This document shows, piece by piece, positions 54,716 through 64,000 of a stretch of DNA of 64,000 nucleotides. Source of the DNA: CBDBZX01 sp965213645 (GTDB taxonomy: Bacteria > Deinococcota > Deinococci > Deinococcales > Trueperaceae). Each line of letters opens with the position of its first letter. The stretch's first letter is position 1. The stretch is taken from the NCBI GenBank assembly GCA_965213645.1, contig CBDBZX010000001.1, positions 1 to 64,000 of the forward strand, read 5' to 3'. A program made the translations under genes and the position numbers. The notes under the pieces were generated by a model, which worked only from the letters and a program-made list of their open reading frames with translations, had not been told where the DNA came from and made no database searches.

Positions 54716-55075
54716 ATGGAAGAAATAGACTTAGGCAACGGGCAGATTATCTTGGGGCAAGAGCGCGTGGTGGCGTACACGTATTCGGACGGAACATTGA
54801 AGGTGCACCTTGAGGGCGGTCACACCCTCCAAACGGACGACGAGGAGCGCATCGAGGTTTTTTTGCGCAACCTCAAGATCAAGTCCACCGGACCCTATTT
54901 CCGCTCCTCGATCGAGCACGCGCCGGGCGAAGAGACGCAAGACCCGGAAGAGGCGGAAGAGGTAGCGAAAGCCTCCACGGGTGCGGTAGATGATTCCGAA
55001 GAAGATGCAGATGAGGAGGACAAGAAGTCCGAGGAAGCTAAGCATGGCTCGGAGGCGAGTCAGCAAGAGGATTAG
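54716..55075 (+). CDS. Acidic hypothetical protein
   Basis: 119 aa from ATG 54716, preceded by AAAGGGGGA. The N-terminal 65 residues form a compact domain (LGQERVVAYTYSDGTLKVHL, GGHTLQTDDEERIEVFLRNL). The C-terminal half is disordered and very acidic (DSEEDADEEDKKSEEAKHG). No family recognised. Its 3' end overlaps the convergent GGDEF gene by 38 bases. Confidence 0.78.
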   Translation: MEEIDLGNGQIILGQERVVAYTYSDGTLKVHLEGGHTLQTDDEERIEVFLRNLKIKSTGPYFRSSIEHAPGEETQDPEEAEEVAKASTGAVDDSEEDADEEDKKSEEAKHGSEASQQED

Positions 55076-56138
55076 GGTCTAAAGCGACGGTGACTCTATC
55101 GCGCCCGCCCTCCTTGGCGCGGTAGAGCGCGGCGTCAGCCCTGCTTACGAGCGTACCCAGCGTGTCACCTGGCTTATAGCTCGCCACGCCGCAACTCACC
55201 GTGACCTCGTGGTGCTTGGCGAGCGGTCTAGCCTTGAGGCTCGCCCTGAGCCGCTCGCCTAAAGCGCGTCCCTCTTTCGTTGCCGAAACGGGCGTGATGA
55301 CGATGAATTCTTCGCCCCCCCAGCGCCCGAAGATATCGCTCTCGCGCAGTTCCCCTTTGAGCCGCGCGGCGAGTTCGCGTAAAATCTCGTCACCGACGTA
55401 GTGACCGTAGGTGTCGTTAATGCTTTTGAAGCGGTCGATATCGAGCATCAAGACGGAAAAGCTCTCGCGCCGCCGCTGCGCCGAAGCGAGGGCGATTTGC
55501 GCTAGGACTTCAATTTGGCGGCGGTTGGCGATGCCTGTTAAGAAGTCGTGATATGCCAGACGTTCGAACTGCTCCGCGCTGCGGCGCGTTTGGCGCAGTT
55601 CGGGCTCGAGCCGCGCAAAGGCGTTCAGGGCAAAAATCAGCATGATGTGCGCGAGCGTCATCGTCATAGGGATGAGCAGGTTGAGGCTCGTGATGCTCGA
55701 GGTGGCGATACTGGGGAGGCTCGAGGCGACAAACACCGCGAGAACAATCAGGGTGAAGCGGAGCGCCTTAGGCGGCGAGAGGATAAGAAAGGTCAGCGCG
55801 TAGTAAACCGTGAGGTAGACCTTGATCGAGAGCAGCCCGACGAGGGCGTAGATATCTTGGTCAATCCCGTAAAGCGCGACGAGCCAGAGCGGAAAGAGCA
55901 GCCCGAAGTAAGCGTAGGGTAAACTCTTGTAAAGACGCCGCCCCAACCACCTACGCGGCACGACCAAAAGCCCGAGGTTGAAAACGATAAAAAGACCTAG
56001 GAACGCTGAACCTAAAAGCGATACATCTCCTAAAAACAGCAGTTCGGTCAGCGCCGCCGTAATACCAAAGAGCGCCAGCGCCACATAGTATTTACGCTGG
56101 AAAAGTGGTGACGTTTGATAGTTAGATGGGGACGACAT
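55038..56138 (-). CDS. Membrane GGDEF diguanylate cyclase
   Basis: 366 aa from ATG 56138. Six or so transmembrane helices (about residues 15-190) precede a GGDEF domain: LAYHDFLTGIANRRQIEVLA, SVLMLDIDRFKSINDTYGHY and FGRWGGEEFIVITPV (active-site GGEEF), then VTVSCGVASYKPGDTL. All cyclase residues look intact, so it should make cyclic di-GMP from two GTP. No RxxD inhibitory site is obvious before the signature. AGGAGAGG is 12 nt before the ATG; a longer frame to 56249 exists. Confidence 0.92.
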   Translation of the reverse strand: MSSPSNYQTSPLFQRKYYVALALFGITAALTELLFLGDVSLLGSAFLGLFIVFNLGLLVVPRRWLGRRLYKSLPYAYFGLLFPLWLVALYGIDQDIYALVGLLSIKVYLTVYYALTFLILSPPKALRFTLIVLAVFVASSLPSIATSSITSLNLLIPMTMTLAHIMLIFALNAFARLEPELRQTRRSAEQFERLAYHDFLTGIANRRQIEVLAQIALASAQRRRESFSVLMLDIDRFKSINDTYGHYVGDEILRELAARLKGELRESDIFGRWGGEEFIVITPVSATKEGRALGERLRASLKARPLAKHHEVTVSCGVASYKPGDTLGTLVSRADAALYRAKEGGRDRVTVALDPNPLADSPPSHA

Positions 56139-56471
56139 CAGAGGTAAGGACCTCTCCTTTGCTTTGAGCCTGTTTTGCGGCGTCGGCGCTAGTATTACAG
56201 ACGCGTCAAAAAGGTGGTCGAGCGCGCTGCGGCTGCAAGGGCTACTCACTAAGCTTGTACAACTATACCGCCGCGCTACGGCTACTCATATGTAAAATTT
56301 CTCACTAATGCACCGTAAAGGGGTGGGCGAGAAAGATACCGTTCTACAGCCTCCACCGAAGGAAAAGGGTGATAAAGATTTCTCACCTCTCTACGCTCAA
56401 AAGGGTTAGATGTATTTAGAGCGATACGGTGCTAACTTCACTGATAGCTAAGACACTAATTATAAATAAAC
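56139..56471. other. Intergenic region between the GGDEF and clpB genes
   Basis: Gene-free stretch of about 330 bases. It holds the divergent start regions only. I see no repeat copy, RNA gene or convincing short ORF. Confidence 0.5.
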
Positions 56472-56500
56472 TTGACACAGGTAGACTCAGGTTTTATAGT
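56472..56500 (+). promoter_or_regulatory. clpB: Promoter of clpB
   Basis: TTGACA (56472-56477), 17 bp, TATAGT (56495-56500), then 9 nt to ATG 56510. The match to consensus is good, and there is no ribosome binding site. Confidence 0.75.
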
Positions 56501-56509
56501 ATAGTTATT

Positions 56510-59089
56510 ATGGATGCAGAACGACTGACTGAATCAACTCTACAAGCGGTAGCGAGCGCTCAGCAGATCGCGCGGACGCGGGGGCATCAGAACATTGTGC
56601 CTGCGCACGTAGCGACCTCTTTACTCGCCGACCCGAACAGCCCAGCGGCAAGGGTCGTCGAGCGCGCGGGCGCGAACCTTGACCAAGCACAAAAAGAACT
56701 CGACGCTGTTTTAGACAAGCTCCCTAAAGTTGCAGGGAGTGACAGCCAGTACATGAGTAACGAACTCGCTCGCTCGTTTGGTGAAGCCGAGCGCATCGCC
56801 AAAGAGTGGGGCGACTCGTTCGTCGCGGCGGACACGCTCTTAGTTGCGTTGAGAAACGTCGGGGGAAACAGCCTCAACGCACTCCCAAAAGCTAACGACC
56901 TCAAAGATGCCGCGCAAGAGATAAGGGGGGGACGCACCGTGGACACGAAATCAGCCGAAACGAGTTTTGAATCACTAGAGAAGTACGGTATCGACCTCAC
57001 GCAAGCCGCAAGAGACGGTAAGCTCGACCCCGTCATCGGACGCGACGAAGAGATTCGCCGCGCCGTGCAGATTCTCTTGCGCCGCACGAAGAATAATCCC
57101 GTTCTAATCGGGGAACCCGGTGTCGGTAAAACCGCCATCGCCGAAGGCTTAGCCCAGCGTATCATCAACAAAGACGTCCCCGAAGGCTTGCAGGGCAAGC
57201 GCATCATCCAGCTCGACATGGGTTCTCTGCTCGCAGGCGCGAAGTTTCGCGGCGAGTTCGAGGAGCGCCTCAAAGCAGTGATCCAAGAAACGGTCCAATC
57301 TAAGGGAGAAGTCGTCCTCTTCGTAGACGAACTCCACACCATCGTCGGGGCGGGCAAAGCCGAGGGCGCGGTGGACGCGGGCAACATGCTCAAGCCGCCT
57401 TTGGCAAGAGGTGAACTCCGCATGGTCGGTGCGACGACGCTAAGCGAATACCGCGCGATCGAGAAAGACGCCGCCTTGGAGCGCCGTTTCCAACCCATCG
57501 TCGTGGACGAGCCCGCAGTAGAGGAGACCATCTCCATCTTGCGCGGCATCAAGGAGAAGTACGAGGTGCACCACGGCGTGCGCATCGCCGACCCCGCCAT
57601 CATCGCCGCCGCGACGCTCTCGAACCGCTACATTGCGGACAGGCAACTCCCCGACAAAGCGATTGATTTGATTGACGAGGCGGCTTCACGCATCCGCGTC
57701 CAGCTCGACTCGATGCCCGAAGAGATCGACGACCTGCGCCGCCGCCGTTTGCAGTTGGAGATCGAACAAGAAGCCCTCAAGCGTGAGGACGACGTAGAGT
57801 CCGCTAACCGCCTGCTGCGCATCGAAGAGGAACTCCGCATCATCGAGGACGGTATCAACCAAGCCCAGTCCGACTGGGAAGCGGAGCGCGAAGTTTTAGA
57901 CTCTCTCAGGGGCGCTCAGGCAAACCTCGACAGCGTGCGTACGCAGATTGAAGCGGCGGAGCGCGACTACGACCTCAATAAAGCCGCCGAACTCCGTTAT
58001 GGGCAACTCCCGAGGTTAGAGCAACAACTCCGCGAGTACACGCAGAAGTTGGAGCACGCCAAGTACGTCCGCTTAGAAGTCGGCGAAAACGAAGTCGCCG
58101 AAGTAGTGAGTCGCTGGACGAACATTCCGCTGTCGCGCCTTATGGAGAGTGAGCGGGAGAAGTTGTTGCGGCTAGAGGACGAACTCCATGGGCGCGTCAT
58201 CGGGCAAGACGAGGCGATTACCGCCGTCGCGGATGCGATTCGCCGCTCCCGCGCCGGACTCGCCGACCCGAACCGTCCCATCGGCTCGTTCATCTTCTTG
58301 GGTCCGACAGGCGTAGGTAAGACTGAAACCGCTAAAGCCTTAGCCCAGCAACTCTTCGACTCGGAAGACAACCTGATTCGCCTCGACATGTCCGAGTACA
58401 TGGAGAAACACACGACCGCCCGCCTCATCGGTGCGCCTCCGGGTTACATCGGCTACGACGAAGGCGGACAACTCACCGAAGCGGTGCGACGCCGCCCCTA
58501 CAGCGTGATTCTCTTTGACGAGATCGAGAAGGCGCACCCGGATGTCTTCAACACGCTCCTGCAACTCCTCGACGACGGACGCCTGACCGACTCGCAAGGG
58601 CGCACCGTGGACTTCCGCAACACCGTGATCATCATGACCTCGAACATCGGCTCGCCGCAGATTTTAGAAGCGAGCCGGAGCGGTGCGGACTACGACAGCA
58701 TCAAGGCGACGGTCTTCGGACTCTTGCAGGGACACTTCCGCCCCGAGTTCTTGAACCGCGTTGACGACACCATTGTCTTTCACGCCTTGGAACAAGACCA
58801 AATCGCCGCGATTGCCGAGATTCAGCTCTCGCGCCTGAGAGGACGCCTCCGCGAGCGCCGCATCACGCTCACCTTTTCAGACGCCGCGATGGAGCAGCTC
58901 GCCCGCATCGGCTACGACCCCGTCTTCGGCGCACGCCCCTTAAAACGCGCCATCCAACAGCGCATCGAGACGCCCCTGTCGCGCAAGATTATTGCGGGTG
59001 AGGTGCAAGACGGAGATGATGTGGTGGTGGAGCCGGGGGCGAGTGGGTTTAGCTTTGAGGTGAAAGAGGTGGCGGTAGCGCTGAATTGA
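56510..59089 (+). CDS. clpB: ATP-dependent disaggregase ClpB
   Basis: 859 aa, usual length. N-domain: TLQAVASAQQIARTRGHQNI. NBD1: Walker A GEPGVGKTAIAEGLAQRI (about residue 200), FVDELHTIVGAGKAEGAVDA. Coiled-coil middle domain about 390-525 (LRIEEELRIIEDGINQAQSD). NBD2: Walker A GPTGVGKTETAKALAQQL (about 597), EYMEKHTTARLIGAPPGYIG and ILFDEIEKAHPDVFNTLLQL. It rescues aggregated proteins with DnaK. The middle domain excludes ClpA/C. ATG 56510 is fixed by the promoter; an open frame to 56429 lies upstream of it. Confidence 0.97.
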   Translation: MDAERLTESTLQAVASAQQIARTRGHQNIVPAHVATSLLADPNSPAARVVERAGANLDQAQKELDAVLDKLPKVAGSDSQYMSNELARSFGEAERIAKEWGDSFVAADTLLVALRNVGGNSLNALPKANDLKDAAQEIRGGRTVDTKSAETSFESLEKYGIDLTQAARDGKLDPVIGRDEEIRRAVQILLRRTKNNPVLIGEPGVGKTAIAEGLAQRIINKDVPEGLQGKRIIQLDMGSLLAGAKFRGEFEERLKAVIQETVQSKGEVVLFVDELHTIVGAGKAEGAVDAGNMLKPPLARGELRMVGATTLSEYRAIEKDAALERRFQPIVVDEPAVEETISILRGIKEKYEVHHGVRIADPAIIAAATLSNRYIADRQLPDKAIDLIDEAASRIRVQLDSMPEEIDDLRRRRLQLEIEQEALKREDDVESANRLLRIEEELRIIEDGINQAQSDWEAEREVLDSLRGAQANLDSVRTQIEAAERDYDLNKAAELRYGQLPRLEQQLREYTQKLEHAKYVRLEVGENEVAEVVSRWTNIPLSRLMESEREKLLRLEDELHGRVIGQDEAITAVADAIRRSRAGLADPNRPIGSFIFLGPTGVGKTETAKALAQQLFDSEDNLIRLDMSEYMEKHTTARLIGAPPGYIGYDEGGQLTEAVRRRPYSVILFDEIEKAHPDVFNTLLQLLDDGRLTDSQGRTVDFRNTVIIMTSNIGSPQILEASRSGADYDSIKATVFGLLQGHFRPEFLNRVDDTIVFHALEQDQIAAIAEIQLSRLRGRLRERRITLTFSDAAMEQLARIGYDPVFGARPLKRAIQQRIETPLSRKIIAGEVQDGDDVVVEPGASGFSFEVKEVAVALN

Positions 59090-59112
59090 GTTGGAGCAAG
59101 TTTTAGTAGGAA

Positions 59113-59145
59113 AGAAGAGGTCATCTGGTAAGGATGACCTCTTCT
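59113..59145 (+). terminator. Terminator after clpB
   Basis: Perfect 13-bp stem AGAAGAGGTCATC / GATGACCTCTTCT with loop TGGTAAG, followed by ATATTTTG. Confidence 0.85.
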
Positions 59146-59161
59146 ATATTTTGAGGAGAGT

Positions 59162-59310
59162 AAGTACATCGTCAACTAAGTTTTGCAATACTGTTGTCAC
59201 CCTGAGCTTGTCGAAGGGTCTCGTCTTTCACTCTCAGTCAGAGGCGTCAGCAAGATCAGAGATTCTTCACTACACTAGCGTTCCGTTCAGAATGACATGA
59301 ATCATTTTTT
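59162..59310. repeat. ~165-bp interspersed repeat, copy 2
   Basis: AAGTACATCGTCAACTAAG, TTGTCACCCTGAGCTTGTCG, AAGATCAGAGATTCTTCAC and GTTCAGAATGACATGAATC align in order with 53281-53450. As with copy 1, it lies just after a terminator. Confidence 0.85.
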
Positions 59311-59348
59311 AGCTGACAGTGTAGTAAGTTTAGCGTTCTTTGCAGTGC

Positions 59349-59873
59349 TTAATTGGATAACAAAATCGATTGTGCTTTACTGATCAAATTTCGAAAATCG
59401 TTCCGTATCTTGACAACCTCTTGCATGTCAAAGAAGAATGGATCAAACGCTTTTTCTTTAACAACTGCAAGCTCGAGTACTCTATCCAATTTCTCAAATT
59501 CATTGAAACTAATTTCAATAATTCTCGCACCTTGACTATTGAACTCGGGGTTGGAAACTATTTCTTTGCGAGAAACTGACAAACCTTTTGCTCTAGCCTC
59601 TTTGCGAAATTTTGCTTTCTTGCTTCGCCTTTCAAATTCGCCTGGATCAATGATTTCAATCAATTCGTCTGCAGTTAAGCCGTGCTCAAAAACGGCTCGT
59701 TGTTGCTCTCTAGGAAATACTCTTTGGTCAATTGCTGCACCTATCTGGATTGAAAACAGAACATAAATAATGGAACTGCGTTCAGCTTCTTCCAACTTGA
59801 TCTTCATTTCGTTAGCGTTCGGTTCGATCAGTTCCACCAACTGTATTGTAACCTCTACCCAACCCCCTCTCAA
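59349..59873 (-). CDS. AT-rich hypothetical protein
   Basis: 174 aa from an uncertain start (TTG 59873; ATG at MKIKLEEAE near 59807 is an alternative). No family recognised. There is a possible membrane or amphipathic helix (SSIIYVLFSIQIGAAI), a basic central region (RRSKKAKFRKEARAKGLSVS) and a C-terminal mixed domain ending KIRNDFRNLISKAQSILLSN. Clearly richer in A and T than clpB, suggesting an acquired gene in the small accessory island. Confidence 0.6.
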   Translation of the reverse strand: MRGGWVEVTIQLVELIEPNANEMKIKLEEAERSSIIYVLFSIQIGAAIDQRVFPREQQRAVFEHGLTADELIEIIDPGEFERRSKKAKFRKEARAKGLSVSRKEIVSNPEFNSQGARIIEISFNEFEKLDRVLELAVVKEKAFDPFFFDMQEVVKIRNDFRNLISKAQSILLSN

Positions 59874-59942
59874 AACGTTCTTTCAGCGTTTCAGGCAGCG
59901 TTGAAGTCGGGTGGTAGAGCCTCGAGCCTCTCAGAACAAGTT

Positions 59943-60332
59943 CTATCTAAGAGGTTCTAAATGCTCTCCTAACCGCCTTGTCAGTTCACTCCGCGAAATC
60001 TCAGATGACGCGACACCCAAAATAAGCTGCTCTTGCTCATCCACATCAGCTTGAATCTCAAAGCCGTTGAGGAGAAGCGTCACCTCCATCGCGGCGTGAC
60101 CGATGCGTTTGTTGCCGTCTACGAAGGGGTGATTTTGAATGAGCGAGAAGGCGAGAGCCGCTGCTTTTTCGGTGAGGCTGGCGTAGAGTTCGGTATCGCC
60201 GAAGGTCATGGCGGGTTGAATAGCTGCTGACTCCAATGCGCCCAAATCCCTTACGCCTTCAGCGCCTCCCGACTGTTGGAGTAAGAGCTTATGCAGCTCG
60301 AGTATCTCGTTCAGAGTCAGGTAGCGTGTCAA
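59943..60332 (-). CDS. doc: Doc-family toxin (Fic fold)
   Basis: 129 aa. The Fic/Doc motif is HPFVDGNKRIGHAAMEVTLL, and the N-terminus RYLTLNEILELHKLLLQQSG is typical of death-on-curing toxins, which phosphorylate EF-Tu. The start overlaps the antitoxin stop by 4 bases. All motif residues (HxFxDGNKR) are intact, so it should be active if expressed without antitoxin. Confidence 0.95.
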   Translation of the reverse strand: MTRYLTLNEILELHKLLLQQSGGAEGVRDLGALESAAIQPAMTFGDTELYASLTEKAAALAFSLIQNHPFVDGNKRIGHAAMEVTLLLNGFEIQADVDEQEQLILGVASSEISRSELTRRLGEHLEPLR

Positions 60333-60523
60333 GCGAGTCGCTTATACAACTCCGCATTTTTTTCGAGGACGCGCTTCGCTGCATTTTGAAAGTCTGTGTG
60401 ACGCTCGAGCGTCTCCACTAAACTATTCGCAGCAAATTCTTCAGGGCTGAGGTTGAGCTTAGACGCTATTTGCTCGAGCTTTCTGGCTACATCATCAGAA
60501 AAAGTAATCTCAAGTTTGTGCAT
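60329..60523 (-). CDS. Antitoxin of the doc module
   Basis: 64 aa. The sequence MHKLEITFSDDVARKLEQIA then LNLSPEEFAANSLVETLERH looks like a ribbon-helix-helix type DNA-binding protein rather than classical Phd. The tail (RVLEKNAELYKRLA) probably contacts the toxin. It precedes and overlaps doc. A decayed second copy lies 1.3 kb away at 61654-61848. Confidence 0.88.
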   Translation of the reverse strand: MHKLEITFSDDVARKLEQIASKLNLSPEEFAANSLVETLERHTDFQNAAKRVLEKNAELYKRLA

Positions 60524-60574
60524 AGAACTATTTTAGACTATTCTGCTGAGCAGCTTGTCGTGCAATTTGATACC

Positions 60575-60940
60575 TTACCCAACCTCTCGAGCCCCCAACC
60601 ACCTCTCAAATGACACCTTACTCTCCTGACTCTTCCGCCTTGCTAAAAGCCCTTCGACCCCAATGTGCTCATCCAAGTCAGCCCAAGCAATCGCGTAGCC
60701 GTCCCCCAAAAGCTCCCAGTTCTCTCGCTCAGCCGCGCTGCCTGCGGCTAGGCGGGGATACAAAGCGAGCGGCACACGGAGTTGTCTACCGTCCTCGAGG
60801 GAAACGGTGAGAGTACCGGCGTTAATTTGCACGTCTATTGCGATAACAGAGTTTTTGTCCACCGCAAAACGGTTCTGCTTAACGCTGCTGTAGTCAAACT
60901 GATATTCGCTCAAGAGATCTTTGTCAGAAGGCATGTCCAT
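60575..60940 (-). CDS. DUF2442 domain protein
   Basis: 121 aa. After a 45-residue N-terminal extension, VSLEDGRQLRVPLALYPRLA, then ENWELLGDGYAIAWADLDEH and IGVEGLL match DUF2442. Members are often next to DUF4160 genes and act as toxin-antitoxin-like pairs; no DUF4160 partner is here. It is divergent from the Uma2 gene, with starts 18 bases apart. Confidence 0.88.
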   Translation of the reverse strand: MDMPSDKDLLSEYQFDYSSVKQNRFAVDKNSVIAIDVQINAGTLTVSLEDGRQLRVPLALYPRLAAGSAAERENWELLGDGYAIAWADLDEHIGVEGLLARRKSQESKVSFERWLGAREVG

Positions 60941-60951
60941 ACCTTTATACT
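60921..60951 (+). promoter_or_regulatory. Leaderless promoter of the Uma2 gene
   Basis: TTGTCA (60921-60926), 19 bp, TATACT (60946-60951), then 6 nt to ATG 60958. The promoter lies partly within the divergent DUF2442 gene's first codons. Confidence 0.6.
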
Positions 60952-60957
60952 ATCTAC

Positions 60958-61512
60958 ATGCCCCGCGCCGCCGAACCTGTTAGAACAGGCTTGACCTTTG
61001 AGGAATACCTCGAGCTTGAACATATTAGCCCCGTCAAACACGAATTTGTAGATGGTCGGATGTTCATGCTGGCGGGCACAAGCGATAAGCACAACCGCCT
61101 CGCAGGTCGTCTCTACACGTGGCTACTCGGCGCTGAAGAGGGTTCGTGCCTGACTTTTTTTGCTGACATGAAGGTGCGCACGCCTGATGGGGTTGGGTAT
61201 TATCCAGATATTCTCGTGACTTGTGATGAGGCAGATGACGACGCCTACGTCAAACGCAAGCCCTGTCTCATCGTTGAAATCTTATCCGCTTCAACTGAGG
61301 CGATCGACAGGGGCGAAAAGCTTCACAACTACCGAACTTTTGAAACGCTGCAAGCTTACGTACTCGTCAATCAAGATATGGCGAGGGTAGAGATGTACCG
61401 CCGCGAAGGGGACGGGTCATGGCGGTACGAGGAGCGTGAAGCGGGCGAGACGTTGAGGTTGCCCTGTCTCGGCTTCGAGTTACATGTTGACGACCTCTAT
61501 AAGGGGGCGTGA
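60958..61512 (+). CDS. Uma2-family (DUF820) putative endonuclease
   Basis: 184 aa. LTFEEYLELEHISPVKHEFV (conserved Glu/Tyr), the PD-(D/E)xK-like core with VGYYPDILVTCDE (Asp) and PCLIVEILSASTEAIDRGEK (Glu...Lys), then KLHNYRTFETLQAYVLVNQD. This is the Uma2 family, abundant in cyanobacteria and Deinococcota, of uncertain biological role. It lies between the intact and decayed doc modules. Confidence 0.93.
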   Translation: MPRAAEPVRTGLTFEEYLELEHISPVKHEFVDGRMFMLAGTSDKHNRLAGRLYTWLLGAEEGSCLTFFADMKVRTPDGVGYYPDILVTCDEADDDAYVKRKPCLIVEILSASTEAIDRGEKLHNYRTFETLQAYVLVNQDMARVEMYRREGDGSWRYEEREAGETLRLPCLGFELHVDDLYKGA

Positions 61513-61584
61513 AGGTGGTACTAGACATCTTTAGGCATTGAAGGGCTATATAGCTGACTCTAGCGTGCCTTTTCCAAGCCTCTT

Positions 61585-61657
61585 CAGCACCTTTTGCTTG
61601 TTGAAATAGTAGAGCGTGCAACTCGAGCATCTCACTCAGAGTCAGATAACGTATCAA
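61585..61657 (-). pseudogene. Remnant of a second doc gene
   Basis: The first 24 codons (RYLTLSEMLELHALLFQQAK, then GAE) match the intact doc at 60332 closely; the sequence then diverges and no HxFxDGNKR motif follows. It is a truncated duplicate. Confidence 0.75.
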
Positions 61658-61848
61658 GCGAGTCGCTTGTACAACTCCGCATTTTTGTCAAGGACGCGCT
61701 TTGTAACGTTTTGAAAGTCTGCGTGACGCTCGAGCGTCTCTAACAAGCTATTCGCGGCAAATTCTTCAGGGCTGAGGTTGAGCTTGGACGCCACGTGCTC
61801 GAGCTTCTTGGCGACATCGTCGGAAAAAGTAATTTCGAATTTGTGCGT
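61654..61848 (-). pseudogene. Remnant of a second doc-module antitoxin, start lost
   Basis: It translates as HKFEITFSDDVAKKLEHVAS then LNLSPEEFAANSLLETLERH, nearly the same as the antitoxin at 60329-60523 and the same length. The initiator is ACG instead of ATG. The frame is open upstream to 61884, but that extension has no counterpart in the intact copy. It could still be made from an upstream start, but decay is more likely given the truncated toxin. Confidence 0.75.
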
Positions 61849-62007
61849 AGCGTTATTTTGGAACGAGGTTGGCAAGCAGAGCATTTGAGGAGGCTTAGAG
61901 AGTACGAAGAGCGCGCAGCAGTACCTGTGGACGCATTGGTCGAACTTGCTGCGGCGAGTCGCGCCGAGCTAGAGTTCGCGGACCCCACGCCGGGGCTGAG
62001 TAGGTGA
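61849..62007 (+). pseudogene. Possible 3' remnant of an interrupted gene
   Basis: The plus-strand frame gives LERGWQAEHLRRLREYEERA, then PVDALVELAAASRAELEFAD and a stop at 62005-62007. Composition is protein-like and matches the host base usage, but there is no start or domain. It may be the end of a gene disrupted by the doc-module insertion. Tentative. Confidence 0.35.
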
Positions 62008-62165
62008 TGTGACGGCGCTTCTGCGCTACTGACGACCAAGCAAGCTTCCGCTCACCTCCACCTATAGCCGCTACAGGGCGAAACCCGTGTCACCTTTGTC
62101 TTTTTTTCCCGCCCCCGTTCTTTATCGCCTCGCGGTAGACTAGAGCGGTACGGGAGGACGAACTT

Positions 62166-64000
<1,835 letters not shown>

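Overview
The window looks like a chromosomal segment of a moderately GC-rich bacterium of the Deinococcota, perhaps near Truepera (inference, no database search). Evidence: a 23S-5S-tRNA-Gly operon with no adjacent 16S, as in Thermus and Deinococcus; an MglA/MglB polarity pair of the Thermus type; a bacillithiol-type YtxJ thiol protein; and many genes whose start codon lies only 5-9 nt after a -10 box, i.e. leaderless transcripts.

Layout. 0-9.5 kb: LysM protein, atypical response regulator, DsbA-like protein, Sco, CtaG and a FixH/CopC-like protein (heme-copper oxidase assembly), a DUF3105 protein, a YdjM-like membrane hydrolase, a two-component pair and a SHOCT protein. 9.7-17.1 kb: a complex-I-like operon holding only membrane-arm genes (nuoA, H, J, K, L, M, N). 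17.1-24.2 kb: a probable mobile element with four overlapping genes, three of them tyrosine-recombinase-like, ending against a Ycf46-like AAA ATPase gene cut at its P-loop codons. 25-32 kb: housekeeping genes (mutM, thioesterase, 5-formyl-THF cyclo-ligase, OsmC, HAD hydrolase, amidase, ppk1, mgsA). 32.2-33.2 kb: a broken Phd-type antitoxin and an unknown accessory gene. 33.3-36.9 kb: rRNA operon with promoter, processing stem, tRNA-Gly and terminator. 37-45 kb: ChrA, gamma-glutamyltransferase, MarR/TspO, FKBP, GNAT and several unknown genes. 45-52 kb: tRNA-Ser, YtxJ fusion, AEC transporter, GlgX, a DUF6794-like protein, N-formylglutamate amidohydrolase and a LuxR regulator, bracketed by a 118-bp inverted repeat. 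52-59 kb: mglB-mglA, fba, GGDEF protein, clpB. 59-62 kb: a small toxin-antitoxin/Uma2 island with a duplicated, decayed doc module. 62.2 kb to the edge: acetoacetyl-CoA synthetase, running off the window.

The two strongest candidates for something undescribed are the membrane-arm-only complex I and the four-gene recombinase element. In the first, NuoH lacks the conserved quinone-site loop, NuoA lacks its conserved loop, NuoN has Gln and Glu at two of the family's key Glu and Lys positions, and NuoJ carries a His/Met/Asp-rich insert. A family of ~70-77-nt interspersed inverted repeats (seven copies seen) also runs through intergenic DNA, often beside tRNA genes and once supplying promoter sequence to fba. 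A caution: seven single-base frameshifts fall in the first 11 kb, one in a G homopolymer, whereas the following nuoK-nuoN genes are intact. Local sequencing error is therefore a live explanation for the broken genes there.
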